A DNA stretch of 46,926 nt, taken from positions 1-46,926 of the forward strand of contig PQAH01000031.1 of assembly GCA_003105195.1 (NCBI GenBank). Direction: 5' to 3'. Positions 7,332-14,297 of this stretch are shown piece after piece. The notes beneath the pieces were generated by a model, which saw only the letters and a list, made by a program, of their open reading frames with translations, did not search any database and was not told where the DNA came from. Made by a program: the position numbers and the translations under genes. This DNA is from Bradyrhizobiaceae bacterium. GTDB lineage: Bacteria; Pseudomonadota; Alphaproteobacteria; Rhizobiales; Xanthobacteraceae. Numbering within the stretch: the stretch's first letter is position 1; the number at the start of each line of letters is the position of its first letter.

Positions 7332-8963
7332 ATGCACGAGAGCCGCGACGCGGGCGAATACGACTACATCATCGTGGGCGCCGGCTCGGCCGGCTGCGTG
7401 CTCGCGAACCGCCTCTCGGCGGATCCGGCCACGCGCGTGCTGCTGCTCGAGGCGGGCGGGCGCGACAACTGGATCTGGTACCACGTGCCGGTCGGCTACC
7501 TCTTCGCCATCGGCAATCCGCGCTCGGACTGGTGCTTGCGCACCGAGCCCGAGCCCGGCCTCAACGGCCGCAGCCTCGGCTATCCGCGTGGCAAGGTGCT
7601 GGGCGGCTCCTCGGCGATCAACGCCATGATCTACATGCGCGGCCAGGCCGCCGACTACGACCACTGGCGCCAGCTCGGGCTCACGGGCTGGGGCTGGGAC
7701 GACGTGCTGCCCTGCTTCAAGAGGCACGAGGACCATTGGCTCGGCGCCACCGACCTGCACGGCGCCGGCGGCGAATGGCGCGTCGAGCCGCCGCGCGTGC
7801 GCTGGGACATCCTCGACGCCTTCCGCGAGGCCGCGGCAGAGGCCGGCGTGCCCAAGGTCGCCGACTTCAACACCGGCGACAACGAGGGCTCGTCCTATTT
7901 CCAGGTGAACCAGAAGCGCGGCCGGCGCTGGTCGGCGGCGCGCGGGTTCCTGAAACCCGTGCTGCATCGGCCGAACCTGCGCGTCGAGACCGGCTGTCTG
8001 GTCGAGGGCCTCGAGGTCGCGGACCGCCGCTGCACCGGCGTGCGCTGGCGCGCCGGCGGCCTCGCCCATGCGGCCCGCGCGCGCGGCGAGGTGATCCTCT
8101 CGGCCGGCTCGGTCGGCTCCGCGCATCTGCTGCTGCTCTCCGGGGTCGGCCCGGGCGCGCAGCTGCGCGAGCACGGCATCCCGGTCGTGCTCGACAAGCC
8201 CGGCGTCGGCGAGAACCTGCAGGACCACCTGCAGCTCCGCCTGATCTACGAGGTCGCGGGCGTCCGCACGCTCAACGAGACCTATCACCGCCTGCACGGC
8301 CGGCTGCTCATGGGCCTCGACTATGCGCTGCGCCGGCGCGGGCCCCTCACCATGGCGCCCTCGCAGCTCGGCCTGTTCACGCGCTCCGATCCCGCGCGCG
8401 CGCGCGCCAACATCCAGTTCCACATCCAGCCGCTGTCCCTCGACAAGTTCGGCGACCCGCTGCACCGCTTTCCGGCCTTCACGGCGAGCGTCTGCAACCT
8501 GCAGCCGGCGAGCCGCGGCCACATCCGGCTCAAGTCCGCGGACCCCGCCGCGGCGCCCGCGATCCGCCCGAACTATCTTTCCGCCGAGGAGGACCGGCAG
8601 GTCGCCGCCGACTCTATCCGGGTCGCGCGCCGCATCGTCGCCCAGCCGGCGCTCACCCGCTTCCGCCCCGTGGAGCGGCTGCCCGGCCCCTCCGTGCCGA
8701 GCGACGACGATGCCGCGCTCGCCCGGGCCGCCGGCGACATCGGCACCACCATCTTCCACCCCGTGGGCACCGCCAAGATGGGCCTGCCGAGCGACCCCAT
8801 GGCGGTGGTCGATGCCCGCCTGCGCGTGATCGGCCTCGAGGCCCTGCGCGTCGTCGACGCCTCCGTGATGCCGACTATCACGTCCGGCAACACCAATTCG
8901 CCCACCGTCATGATCGCCGAGAAGGGCGCCGCCATGATCCTGGAGGACGCCCGGGGCCGGTAG
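7332..8963 (+). CDS. GMC-family FAD oxidoreductase (choline/alcohol dehydrogenase-like)
   Basis: A 543-residue flavoprotein. The start at 7332 follows a GGGGGAG ribosome site at 7321 and puts the FAD-binding GAGSAG at residues 16-21. Other family marks are LLLEAGG, YPRGKVLGGSSAINAMIYMRG, SAGSVGSAHLLLLSGVGP, GVGENLQDH, and the catalytic pair His476 (FHPVGTAKMG) and Asn522 (SGNTNSPTVMIAEK). GMC enzymes oxidise an alcohol, passing electrons to a quinone or oxygen. The closest groups are choline dehydrogenase-like and alkanol dehydrogenases, but the substrate is not evident and no betaine genes are nearby. It is soluble, with no signal peptide. Its TAG stop touches a palindromic repeat. Confidence 0.88.
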   Translation: MHESRDAGEYDYIIVGAGSAGCVLANRLSADPATRVLLLEAGGRDNWIWYHVPVGYLFAIGNPRSDWCLRTEPEPGLNGRSLGYPRGKVLGGSSAINAMIYMRGQAADYDHWRQLGLTGWGWDDVLPCFKRHEDHWLGATDLHGAGGEWRVEPPRVRWDILDAFREAAAEAGVPKVADFNTGDNEGSSYFQVNQKRGRRWSAARGFLKPVLHRPNLRVETGCLVEGLEVADRRCTGVRWRAGGLAHAARARGEVILSAGSVGSAHLLLLSGVGPGAQLREHGIPVVLDKPGVGENLQDHLQLRLIYEVAGVRTLNETYHRLHGRLLMGLDYALRRRGPLTMAPSQLGLFTRSDPARARANIQFHIQPLSLDKFGDPLHRFPAFTASVCNLQPASRGHIRLKSADPAAAPAIRPNYLSAEEDRQVAADSIRVARRIVAQPALTRFRPVERLPGPSVPSDDDAALARAAGDIGTTIFHPVGTAKMGLPSDPMAVVDARLRVIGLEALRVVDASVMPTITSGNTNSPTVMIAEKGAAMILEDARGR

Positions 8964-8993
8964 GTGCAACACGCCGCTGCGCGGCGATTGCAC
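8964..8993. repeat. Palindromic repeat after the GMC gene
   Basis: GTGCAA at 8964-8969 folds on TTGCAC at 8988-8993 with a GC-rich inner stem (CGCCGC/GCGGCG). It directly follows the TAG stop of the oxidoreductase. It is a short member of the GTGCAA...TTGCAC repeat family seen complete at 25187-25222 and could act as a transcript-end hairpin. Confidence 0.6.
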
Positions 8994-9089
8994 CCGACGG
9001 GCTACGCCCCGCATCGACTCCGGCCGGGCTTCCCATCACAATGCCGGCCGCGAGTGGGGAAGGCGATTCGCTTTCAGGGGAGAAGCCGC

Positions 9090-9638
9090 ATGAATCTGGT
9101 CGAGCGCGTGAAGGCCATCATCTTGACTCCCAAGACCGAATGGCCGGTGATCGAGCGGGAATCCGGCGACGTCGGATATCTGTTCCAGAGCTACGTCGCG
9201 ATCCTGGCCGCCATCCCGGCCGTCGCCGGCCTCGTCGGCGCCGTCATGAGCGGCCTGTCCATGGGCACTGCCGTCATGCTGGCCGTGATGCAATACGTGC
9301 TCGCCTTCGTGGCGGCCTACCTGATCGGCATGCTGATCAACCTGCTGGCGCCGCGCTTCGGCGGCCGCGAGGATTTCGGCCAGGCGCTCAAGCTCTCGGT
9401 CTATTCCAGCACGCCGTCCTGGCTCGCCGGCGTGTTCGCCCTGATCCCGGCGCTCTCCTTCCTGGCGATCCTCGGCCTCTACGGCATCTACCTGCTCTAC
9501 ACCGGCGCCGGCCCGCTGATGCGGGTCCCGCAGGAGCGATCCCTCGGCTTCACCATCACGGTGGTGGTCTGCGCCATCCTGCTGATGCTGGTGCTCGGCT
9601 TCGTCACCGCCGCCCTGGTCGGCATCCCGGGCGTGTAG
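9090..9638 (+). CDS. Yip1-domain membrane protein
   Basis: A 182-residue membrane protein with about five hydrophobic segments. The start at ATG 9090 follows AGGGGAGAAG. The N-terminus MNLVERVKAIILTPKTEWPVIE, the segment PRFGGREDFGQALKLSVYSSTPSWLAG and LYGIYLLYTGAGPLMRVP are characteristic of bacterial Yip1 (PF04893) proteins of about 180-200 residues. The molecular role is unknown. Its TAG stop (9636-9638) is the TAG of a GTAGGGTG repeat that also carries an inserted small element. Confidence 0.8.
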   Translation: MNLVERVKAIILTPKTEWPVIERESGDVGYLFQSYVAILAAIPAVAGLVGAVMSGLSMGTAVMLAVMQYVLAFVAAYLIGMLINLLAPRFGGREDFGQALKLSVYSSTPSWLAGVFALIPALSFLAILGLYGIYLLYTGAGPLMRVPQERSLGFTITVVVCAILLMLVLGFVTAALVGIPGV

Positions 9639-9648
9639 GGTGCAATAG

Positions 9649-9743
9649 TCCTACTGCGTCAGAAGGCCAACTCTGGGCGTCATCCCGGCCGAGCGAAGCG
9701 AGAGCCGGGATGACGCCGCGAATGTGCTTCTGACACAGTAAGG
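9649..9743. mobile_element. 95-bp MITE-like element, copy A, with ATAG target duplication
   Basis: The left end TCCTACTGCGTCAGAAG and the reverse complement of the right end (CCTTACTGTGTCAGAAG) match at 14 of 17 positions. ATAG flanks it on both sides (9645-9648 and 9744-9747). The interior holds a perfect-looking hairpin, GTCATCCCGG at 9679-9688 with CCGGGATGAC at 9705-9714. There is no coding capacity, so it would need a transposase in trans. It interrupts a palindromic repeat whose uninterrupted form is present at 25187-25222. Confidence 0.72.
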
Positions 9744-9771
9744 ATAGCCGCGCAGCGGCGTATTGCACGGT

Positions 9772-9799
9772 CGGCGTTTCGATTGCGGCGTTTCGATTG
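9772..9799. repeat. Tandem 14-bp direct repeat
   Basis: CGGCGTTTCGATTG occurs twice, back to back (9772-9785 and 9786-9799), between the two copies of the palindromic repeat pair. It could vary in copy number by slippage. No function is evident. Confidence 0.7.
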
Positions 9800-9839
9800 A
9801 GCCTCATCCGGTGCGTTACGCGGCGGACGCACCCTGCGC

Positions 9840-12242
9840 CTACGGCAGCGCCTTGAGATGCCGGATCGGCCGCCCGGGCGCGATCGATTGCGCCGCCGCG
9901 ACGATCGCGTTGGCGTCGATGCCGTAGTGGCGGTAGAGCTCCTCGATCGACCCGGTCTGGCCGAAATGCTCGACGCCGAGCGGCCGCACCCGGTGGCCCG
10001 CGACCGCGCCGAGCCAGGCGAGCGTCGCCGGATGGCCGTCGATCACCGTGACGAGGCCGCAGTGTGACGGCAGGTCGGCGAACAGCCGCTCGATATGCGC
10101 GCGCGCATGCACGAGGCCGCGCTCGCGCGCGCGCTGCGCCGCGCTCCAGCCGGCATTGAGCCGGTCCGCGGAGGTGACCGCGAGCAGCCCGACGTCGCGC
10201 CGGTCCTCGGCCATCAGCCCGACCGCCTGGATCGCCTCCGGCGCCACCGCGCCCGCATAGGCGACCACGATCTGGCAGTTCGGCCCCGGTGGCCGCAGCC
10301 AGTAGGCGCCGTCGATGATCGCCTCGGCGAGCTCCGGCGTCATCGCGCGCTTCGGCTGCTCGATCGGCCGGGTGGAGAGCCTGAGATACACCGAGCCGCC
10401 GGTCTCCTCGCGCAGCCAGGTGCGCTCCGAGGGCGCGCCGTCGCCGTCCTTCTGGATATAGGCGAAGGCCCAGGCCAGCACCGCCGCGAGCTCGTCGACG
10501 AAGGCCGGCTCGAAGGCCGCCAGCCCGTCCTGGGCGAGCCCGATCAGCGGCGTGCCGATCGACTGGTGCGCGCCGCCTTCCGGCGCCAGCGTGATGCCCG
10601 ACGGCGTCGCCGCGAGGATGAACCGGGCGTCCTGGTAGCAGGCGTAGTTGAGCGCATCGAGCCCGCGCGCGATGAACGGGTCGTAGAGCGTGCCCACCGG
10701 GAGGAGCCGCTCGCCGTTGATCGCGTGCGAGAGCCCGAGCGCGGAGAGCAGGATGAACAGGTTCATCTCCGCGATGCCGAGCTCGATGTGCTGGCCCTTG
10801 GGCGAGTAGTCCCACGCGAAGGTCGAGGGGATGCGCTCCTTCTTGAACAGGTCGACCATGGCCTCGCGCGCGAACAGGCCGCGCCGGTTCACCCAGGGGC
10901 CGAGATTGGTCGAGACCGTGACATCGGGCGAGGTCGTCACGATGCGCCGCGCGAACGCCGTGTCGCCGCGCGCGATCTCGTTGAGCAGCGCGCCGAAGCC
11001 GGTCTGCGTCGCCATCACGCCCTGGATCGCGACCTCGAGCCGCTCCGGCACCGCGACCGGCGCCGCCTTCAGCCGCCGCGCGCCCGCTTGCGCGAACGGC
11101 ACCCGGTCGAGGAAGGCCTGCAGCGTGTCGGCCGGGAAATCCAGCCCCTCGAAGCGGTCCCATTCGTGGCCCGGCCGCACCCGCATGGCGGCGCGGAAGG
11201 TCTCCATCTGCGCCGGCGTCATCAGCCCCGCATGGTTGTCCTTGTGGCCCGCGAAGGGCAGGCCGAAACCCTTGATCGTGTAGGCGATGATGCAGGTCGG
11301 CCGGTCGTGGTCGATCGCGCCGAAGGCCTCGGTCAGCGTCGGCAGGTCGTGCCCCGCGAGGTTGGTCATCAGCCGCGCAAGCTCCGCGTCCGAGCGCGCC
11401 TCGATCAGCCGCGTCACCGCGCCCTGGTCGCCGATGTCGTCGAGAAGCCGCTTGCGCCAGGCCGCGCCGCCCTGGAACACCAGCGCCGAGTAGAGCTGGT
11501 TCGGGCACTGGTCGATCCAGGCCCGCAGCGTCTCGCCGCCCGGCTCGCGGAACGCCGTCTCCAGCAGCGATCCGTATTTCAGGATCACGACGTCCCAGCC
11601 GAAGGCGCGGAACAGCGCCTCGTAGCGCGCCCACAGGCCCTCGCGGATCACCGCGTCGAGGCTCTGCCGGTTGTAGTCGATGATCCACCAGCAGTTGCGC
11701 AGGCCCTGCTTCCAGCCCTCGAGGATCGCCTCGAAGATGTTGCCCTCGTCGAGCTCCGCGTCGCCGACCAGCGCGATCATGCGGCCCTCGGGTCGCTCGC
11801 CGCCCCAGCCGTGGGCGCGCACATAGTCCTGCACCAGCGAACTGAACAGCGTCTGCGCCACGCCGAGCCCGACCGAGCCGGTCGAGAAGTCGACGTCGTC
11901 GCCATCCTTGGTGCGCGACGGATAGCTCTGCGCCCCCTGGTAGCCGCGGAAGGCTTCGAGCTTCTCGCGGCTCTGCTGGCCGAGCAGGTACTGGATCGCG
12001 TGGAACACCGGGCTCGCATGCGGCTTGACGGCGACCCGGTCCTGCGGCCGCAGCACCCGGAAATAGAGCGCCGTCATGATGGTCGCGAGCGAGGCCGATG
12101 AAGCCTGGTGCCCGCCGACCTTCAGCCCGTCCTGGCTCTCGCGCAGGTGGTTCGCCGCATGGATGGTCCAGCTCGACAGCCAGAGCACCTTCTTCTCGAG
12201 CGCCTGCAGGATCGCGAGGTCTTGCGAGGGGGCGAGGGGCAT
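9840..12242 (-). CDS. Thiamine-diphosphate E1 enzyme, AceE/MdeB-like ('transketolase')
   Basis: An 800-residue protein of the homodimeric pyruvate-dehydrogenase E1/transketolase superfamily. Seen features: N-terminal HAANHLRES and GGHQASSASLATIMTALYF, the ThDP motif beginning GDAELDEGN at residue 160 and ending at DYNRQ, IIAYTIKGFGLPFAGHKDNHAG, and the central pyrimidine domain with QHIELGIAEMNLF, GTLYDPFIARGLDALNYACYQ and EGGAHQSIG. This pattern fits AceE and the Pseudomonas 2-oxobutyrate dehydrogenase E1 (MdeB) better than true transketolase, although genome pipelines often use the latter name. No E2 or E3 gene is adjacent, so substrate and acyl acceptor are open. RBS AGCAGGAG precedes ATG 12242. 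The TAG stop lies in a palindromic repeat. Confidence 0.8.
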   Translation of the reverse strand: MPLAPSQDLAILQALEKKVLWLSSWTIHAANHLRESQDGLKVGGHQASSASLATIMTALYFRVLRPQDRVAVKPHASPVFHAIQYLLGQQSREKLEAFRGYQGAQSYPSRTKDGDDVDFSTGSVGLGVAQTLFSSLVQDYVRAHGWGGERPEGRMIALVGDAELDEGNIFEAILEGWKQGLRNCWWIIDYNRQSLDAVIREGLWARYEALFRAFGWDVVILKYGSLLETAFREPGGETLRAWIDQCPNQLYSALVFQGGAAWRKRLLDDIGDQGAVTRLIEARSDAELARLMTNLAGHDLPTLTEAFGAIDHDRPTCIIAYTIKGFGLPFAGHKDNHAGLMTPAQMETFRAAMRVRPGHEWDRFEGLDFPADTLQAFLDRVPFAQAGARRLKAAPVAVPERLEVAIQGVMATQTGFGALLNEIARGDTAFARRIVTTSPDVTVSTNLGPWVNRRGLFAREAMVDLFKKERIPSTFAWDYSPKGQHIELGIAEMNLFILLSALGLSHAINGERLLPVGTLYDPFIARGLDALNYACYQDARFILAATPSGITLAPEGGAHQSIGTPLIGLAQDGLAAFEPAFVDELAAVLAWAFAYIQKDGDGAPSERTWLREETGGSVYLRLSTRPIEQPKRAMTPELAEAIIDGAYWLRPPGPNCQIVVAYAGAVAPEAIQAVGLMAEDRRDVGLLAVTSADRLNAGWSAAQRARERGLVHARAHIERLFADLPSHCGLVTVIDGHPATLAWLGAVAGHRVRPLGVEHFGQTGSIEELYRHYGIDANAIVAAAQSIAPGRPIRHLKALP

Positions 12243-12317
12243 GGACGGAACGCTCCTGCTTGCGCTCTTACGACGTGATCTTGGGAAACCCTAGTCGTCC
12301 CGATGGCAGGACGCAAT

Positions 12318-13610
12318 TCAGCCGGCCGGAACCTTGCTCCGCGCGCCCTGCGCGATCGTCGGCGGCGCCGCGTTGAGCTGCTCGATCGCGAGGCCGGCGG
12401 CGGCCTTGTAGCCGGCCATGAAGGCGGCGCGTTCGGCGGGCGGGATCACGTCGTCGATGTTCTCGAAGGTGCCGCCGCAGCGCTCGTCGACCATGTTGAG
12501 GAGCCCGAAGGGCCCGGCGCCGCGGTTGCGCAGCACGACCTGCGAGATCGGGCCGCACAGCCTGGCGTCATAAGCGGCGAGCGCGGCGGGCGTCGCCCCG
12601 TGCTCCACCATGGCGGCGCCGAGCACGCGGGCGTCGACGATCGCCTGGCTGCCGCCGTTGGAGCCGGTCGGATACATGGGGTGCGCGGCATCGCCGAGCA
12701 GCGCCACCGGGCCGTCGTGCCAGGTCGGCACCGGATCGCGGTCGATCATCGGGTTCTCGAACACGGCGTCCGCGCGCCGGATCAGGTCCGGCACGTCGAG
12801 CCAGTCCCAGACCCATCCCGCGAAATGATGGATGAAGCCGTCGATGCCGACCTGCCGGAACCAGCCGCGCTGCTTCCAGCCCTCGGCGTTGTCCATGGTG
12901 ACCTCGGCGATCCAGTTGATGGTCGAAAGCCCGGTCGCCGGGTCGGGATGCGAGATCGGATAGAACACGACCCGCTGGCGGTGCGTGCCCAGGCCGACGA
13001 AAGAGGCGCCGGTCCGGATCGGCTTGCCCTTGGTCGTGCCGCGCCACATCACGGTGCCGCCCCAGTGGATCGGCGGCTGGGCGGGGTGCATCTGCGCCCG
13101 CACGGCCGAGTGGATGCCGTCGGCGCCGATCAGCAGCGCACCATGCGCCTCCGAGGTCGCGCCGTCGGCATGTTCGACCAGCACGCTGACGCCGTCGGCG
13201 GTCCTGCGATAGCGGGTCACGCGGCTCCCGAGCCGCACCGCCTCCGGCCCCATCCGCGCGATCGCGGTCCGGTAGAGCAGCATGTGGAACGCCCCGCGAT
13301 GCACGGCATATTGCGGCCATTTGTAGCCGGCCTCGCGCCCGCGCGGCTCGGCGTAGATGTCGTTGCCGTTGAGCCCGACCAGCGCCCATTCCCGCGCCGG
13401 CAGGCCGACGCCGTCGAGGTCCTCTTGTGTGACGCCGAGGTCGGCGAGCTCGCGCACGGCGTTCGGCTGCAGGTTGATGCCGACGCCGAGCGGCTGCATC
13501 TCGCGCACCGCCTCGAACACGCGGCAGGGCACGCCGATCTGGTGCAGCGTCAGCGCCGTCGCCAGCCCGCCGATGCCGCCGCCCGCGATGATCACGAGGG
13601 GATTCGTCAC
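12318..13610 (-). CDS. FAD-dependent monooxygenase (salicylate hydroxylase/PhzS-like)
   Basis: A 430-residue class A flavoprotein hydroxylase. GGGIGG near residues 10-15 binds the ADP of FAD; a second FAD motif is GDAAHPMYPTGSNGGSQAI from residue 306, and the DG motif is LLIGADGIHSAVR. The start is GTG at 13610, preceded by GGAG at a normal distance. The family uses NAD(P)H and O2 to hydroxylate aromatic or heteroaromatic acids; the overall pattern (WRGTTKGKPIRTGASFVGLG, INWIAE) is that of the PhzS-like 'flavin-dependent oxidoreductase' group. The substrate is unknown. It lies 75 bases before the E1-enzyme gene on the same strand; a joint role is not obvious. Confidence 0.85.
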   Translation of the reverse strand: MTNPLVIIAGGGIGGLATALTLHQIGVPCRVFEAVREMQPLGVGINLQPNAVRELADLGVTQEDLDGVGLPAREWALVGLNGNDIYAEPRGREAGYKWPQYAVHRGAFHMLLYRTAIARMGPEAVRLGSRVTRYRRTADGVSVLVEHADGATSEAHGALLIGADGIHSAVRAQMHPAQPPIHWGGTVMWRGTTKGKPIRTGASFVGLGTHRQRVVFYPISHPDPATGLSTINWIAEVTMDNAEGWKQRGWFRQVGIDGFIHHFAGWVWDWLDVPDLIRRADAVFENPMIDRDPVPTWHDGPVALLGDAAHPMYPTGSNGGSQAIVDARVLGAAMVEHGATPAALAAYDARLCGPISQVVLRNRGAGPFGLLNMVDERCGGTFENIDDVIPPAERAAFMAGYKAAAGLAIEQLNAAPPTIAQGARSKVPAG

Positions 13611-13643
13611 CTGCTCCGTCCGATCTGTCGGCTGCGCTGCGCG

Positions 13644-13925
13644 TCAGGCGGCCGATAGCCGCACGTGGACCTTGCTTCCGGTCGCCTCGGCATAGCGCAG
13701 GAGCGTCTTCGTGCTCGGCAGCGTCTGGCCGCTCTCGAGTCGGGCGATCGCGGACTGGCTGGTGCGCATGCGGGCCGCCAGTTCGGCCTGGGAGAGGCCT
13801 GCCCGCAAGCGAGCCCTGAGCAGCTCTGCGGCAATCTCGAACTCCGGAGCGAGCGCGTCGTACTCGGCCTTGACCCTGGGGTTGGCCAAGAGACGCGCCT
13901 TGAGCCTTTCGAACGGGATCGTCAT
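13644..13925 (-). CDS. higA: HigA-type antitoxin, XRE helix-turn-helix protein
   Basis: A 93-residue protein with an XRE helix-turn-helix in its C-terminal half: GLSQAELAARMRTSQSAIARLESGQTLPSTKTLLRYAEATG at about 43-83. The N-terminal part, KARLLANPRVKAEYDALAPEFEIAAELLRAR, is typical of antitoxins paired with Gp49/HigB-like toxins. Its ATG overlaps the stop of the upstream toxin frame (ATGA at 13922-13925), so toxin precedes antitoxin, the HigBA order. It should bind the toxin and repress the pair. The toxin frame is broken here, so the antitoxin may now act only as a regulator. Confidence 0.85.
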   Translation of the reverse strand: MTIPFERLKARLLANPRVKAEYDALAPEFEIAAELLRARLRAGLSQAELAARMRTSQSAIARLESGQTLPSTKTLLRYAEATGSKVHVRLSAA

Positions 13926-14244
13926 GTGATCTCCTTGGCTCGCCTCAGCGCGAGCTCGATTTCCGTGCGTGGCGTCCTCTGCGTCTTCTCAACGAACGCG
14001 CGAACCACGATGACTCTCCGGCCGATTGCCGTGACATAGAGCGCGCGTGCAATCCCATCCCGACCGGCGAGGCGCAACTCCCGAGTTTCCCCTCCAGATG
14101 CTTGACGTGCGGATCGCCCAGGCTCTCCAGTCCGGCCGACGCGATGCGTTCGGCCAGCCGCAGAAACCGCGCCTGCATGTCGGCCGGTAAGGCGGCGATC
14201 TCTGCGGCGACGGTCTCGTTGAGAATCTCCACCCGCCCGCGCAC
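13922..14244 (-). pseudogene. higB: HigB/RelE-like toxin gene with a single-base frameshift
   Basis: The first half reads in one frame from GTG 14244 (RVEILNETVAAEIAALPADMQ ... DPHVKHLEGKL). The second half continues in another frame (RELRLAGRDGIARALYVTA, VIVVRAFVEKTQRTP, EIELALRRAKEIT), ending at 13922. Joined near 14083, the two make a normal Gp49-like (PF05973) RNase toxin of about 107 residues with KL-REL at the seam. Loss of one base (AACTCGGG where AACTNCGGG would be in frame) explains the break. As given, translation from 14244 runs out of the conserved core. A sequencing error or programmed frameshifting is the alternative. Confidence 0.75.
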
Positions 14245-14256
14245 GATGGTTCAGAT

Positions 14257-14272
14257 ATCTCAATTATGAGAT
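14257..14272. promoter_or_regulatory. Palindromic operator and promoter of the higBA pair
   Basis: ATCTCA, ATTA, TGAGAT forms a perfect 6-4-6 inverted repeat 12 bases before the toxin GTG. On the minus strand it contains CATAAT (14268-14263), a good -10 element, which implies a very short leader. An antitoxin bound here would block its own promoter, as is usual for type II systems. Confidence 0.55.
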
Positions 14273-14297
14273 GGGCGCAAGACCAGCCGCCGCGCGT

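Larger units (their letters stand above)
9635..9843. repeat. Second inverted pair of GTAGGGTG repeats, one copy interrupted
   Basis: The left copy starts GTAGGGTGCAATAG (9635-9648), is interrupted by a 95-base element, and resumes as CCGCGCAGCGGCGTATTGCAC (9748-9768). Joined up, it matches the intact copy at 25187-25222. The right copy (9810-9843) is inverted, GGTGCGTTACGCGGCGGACG followed by CACCCTGCGCCTAC. The pair sits between the convergent Yip1 and E1-enzyme genes and contains both of their stop codons. Confidence 0.75.
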
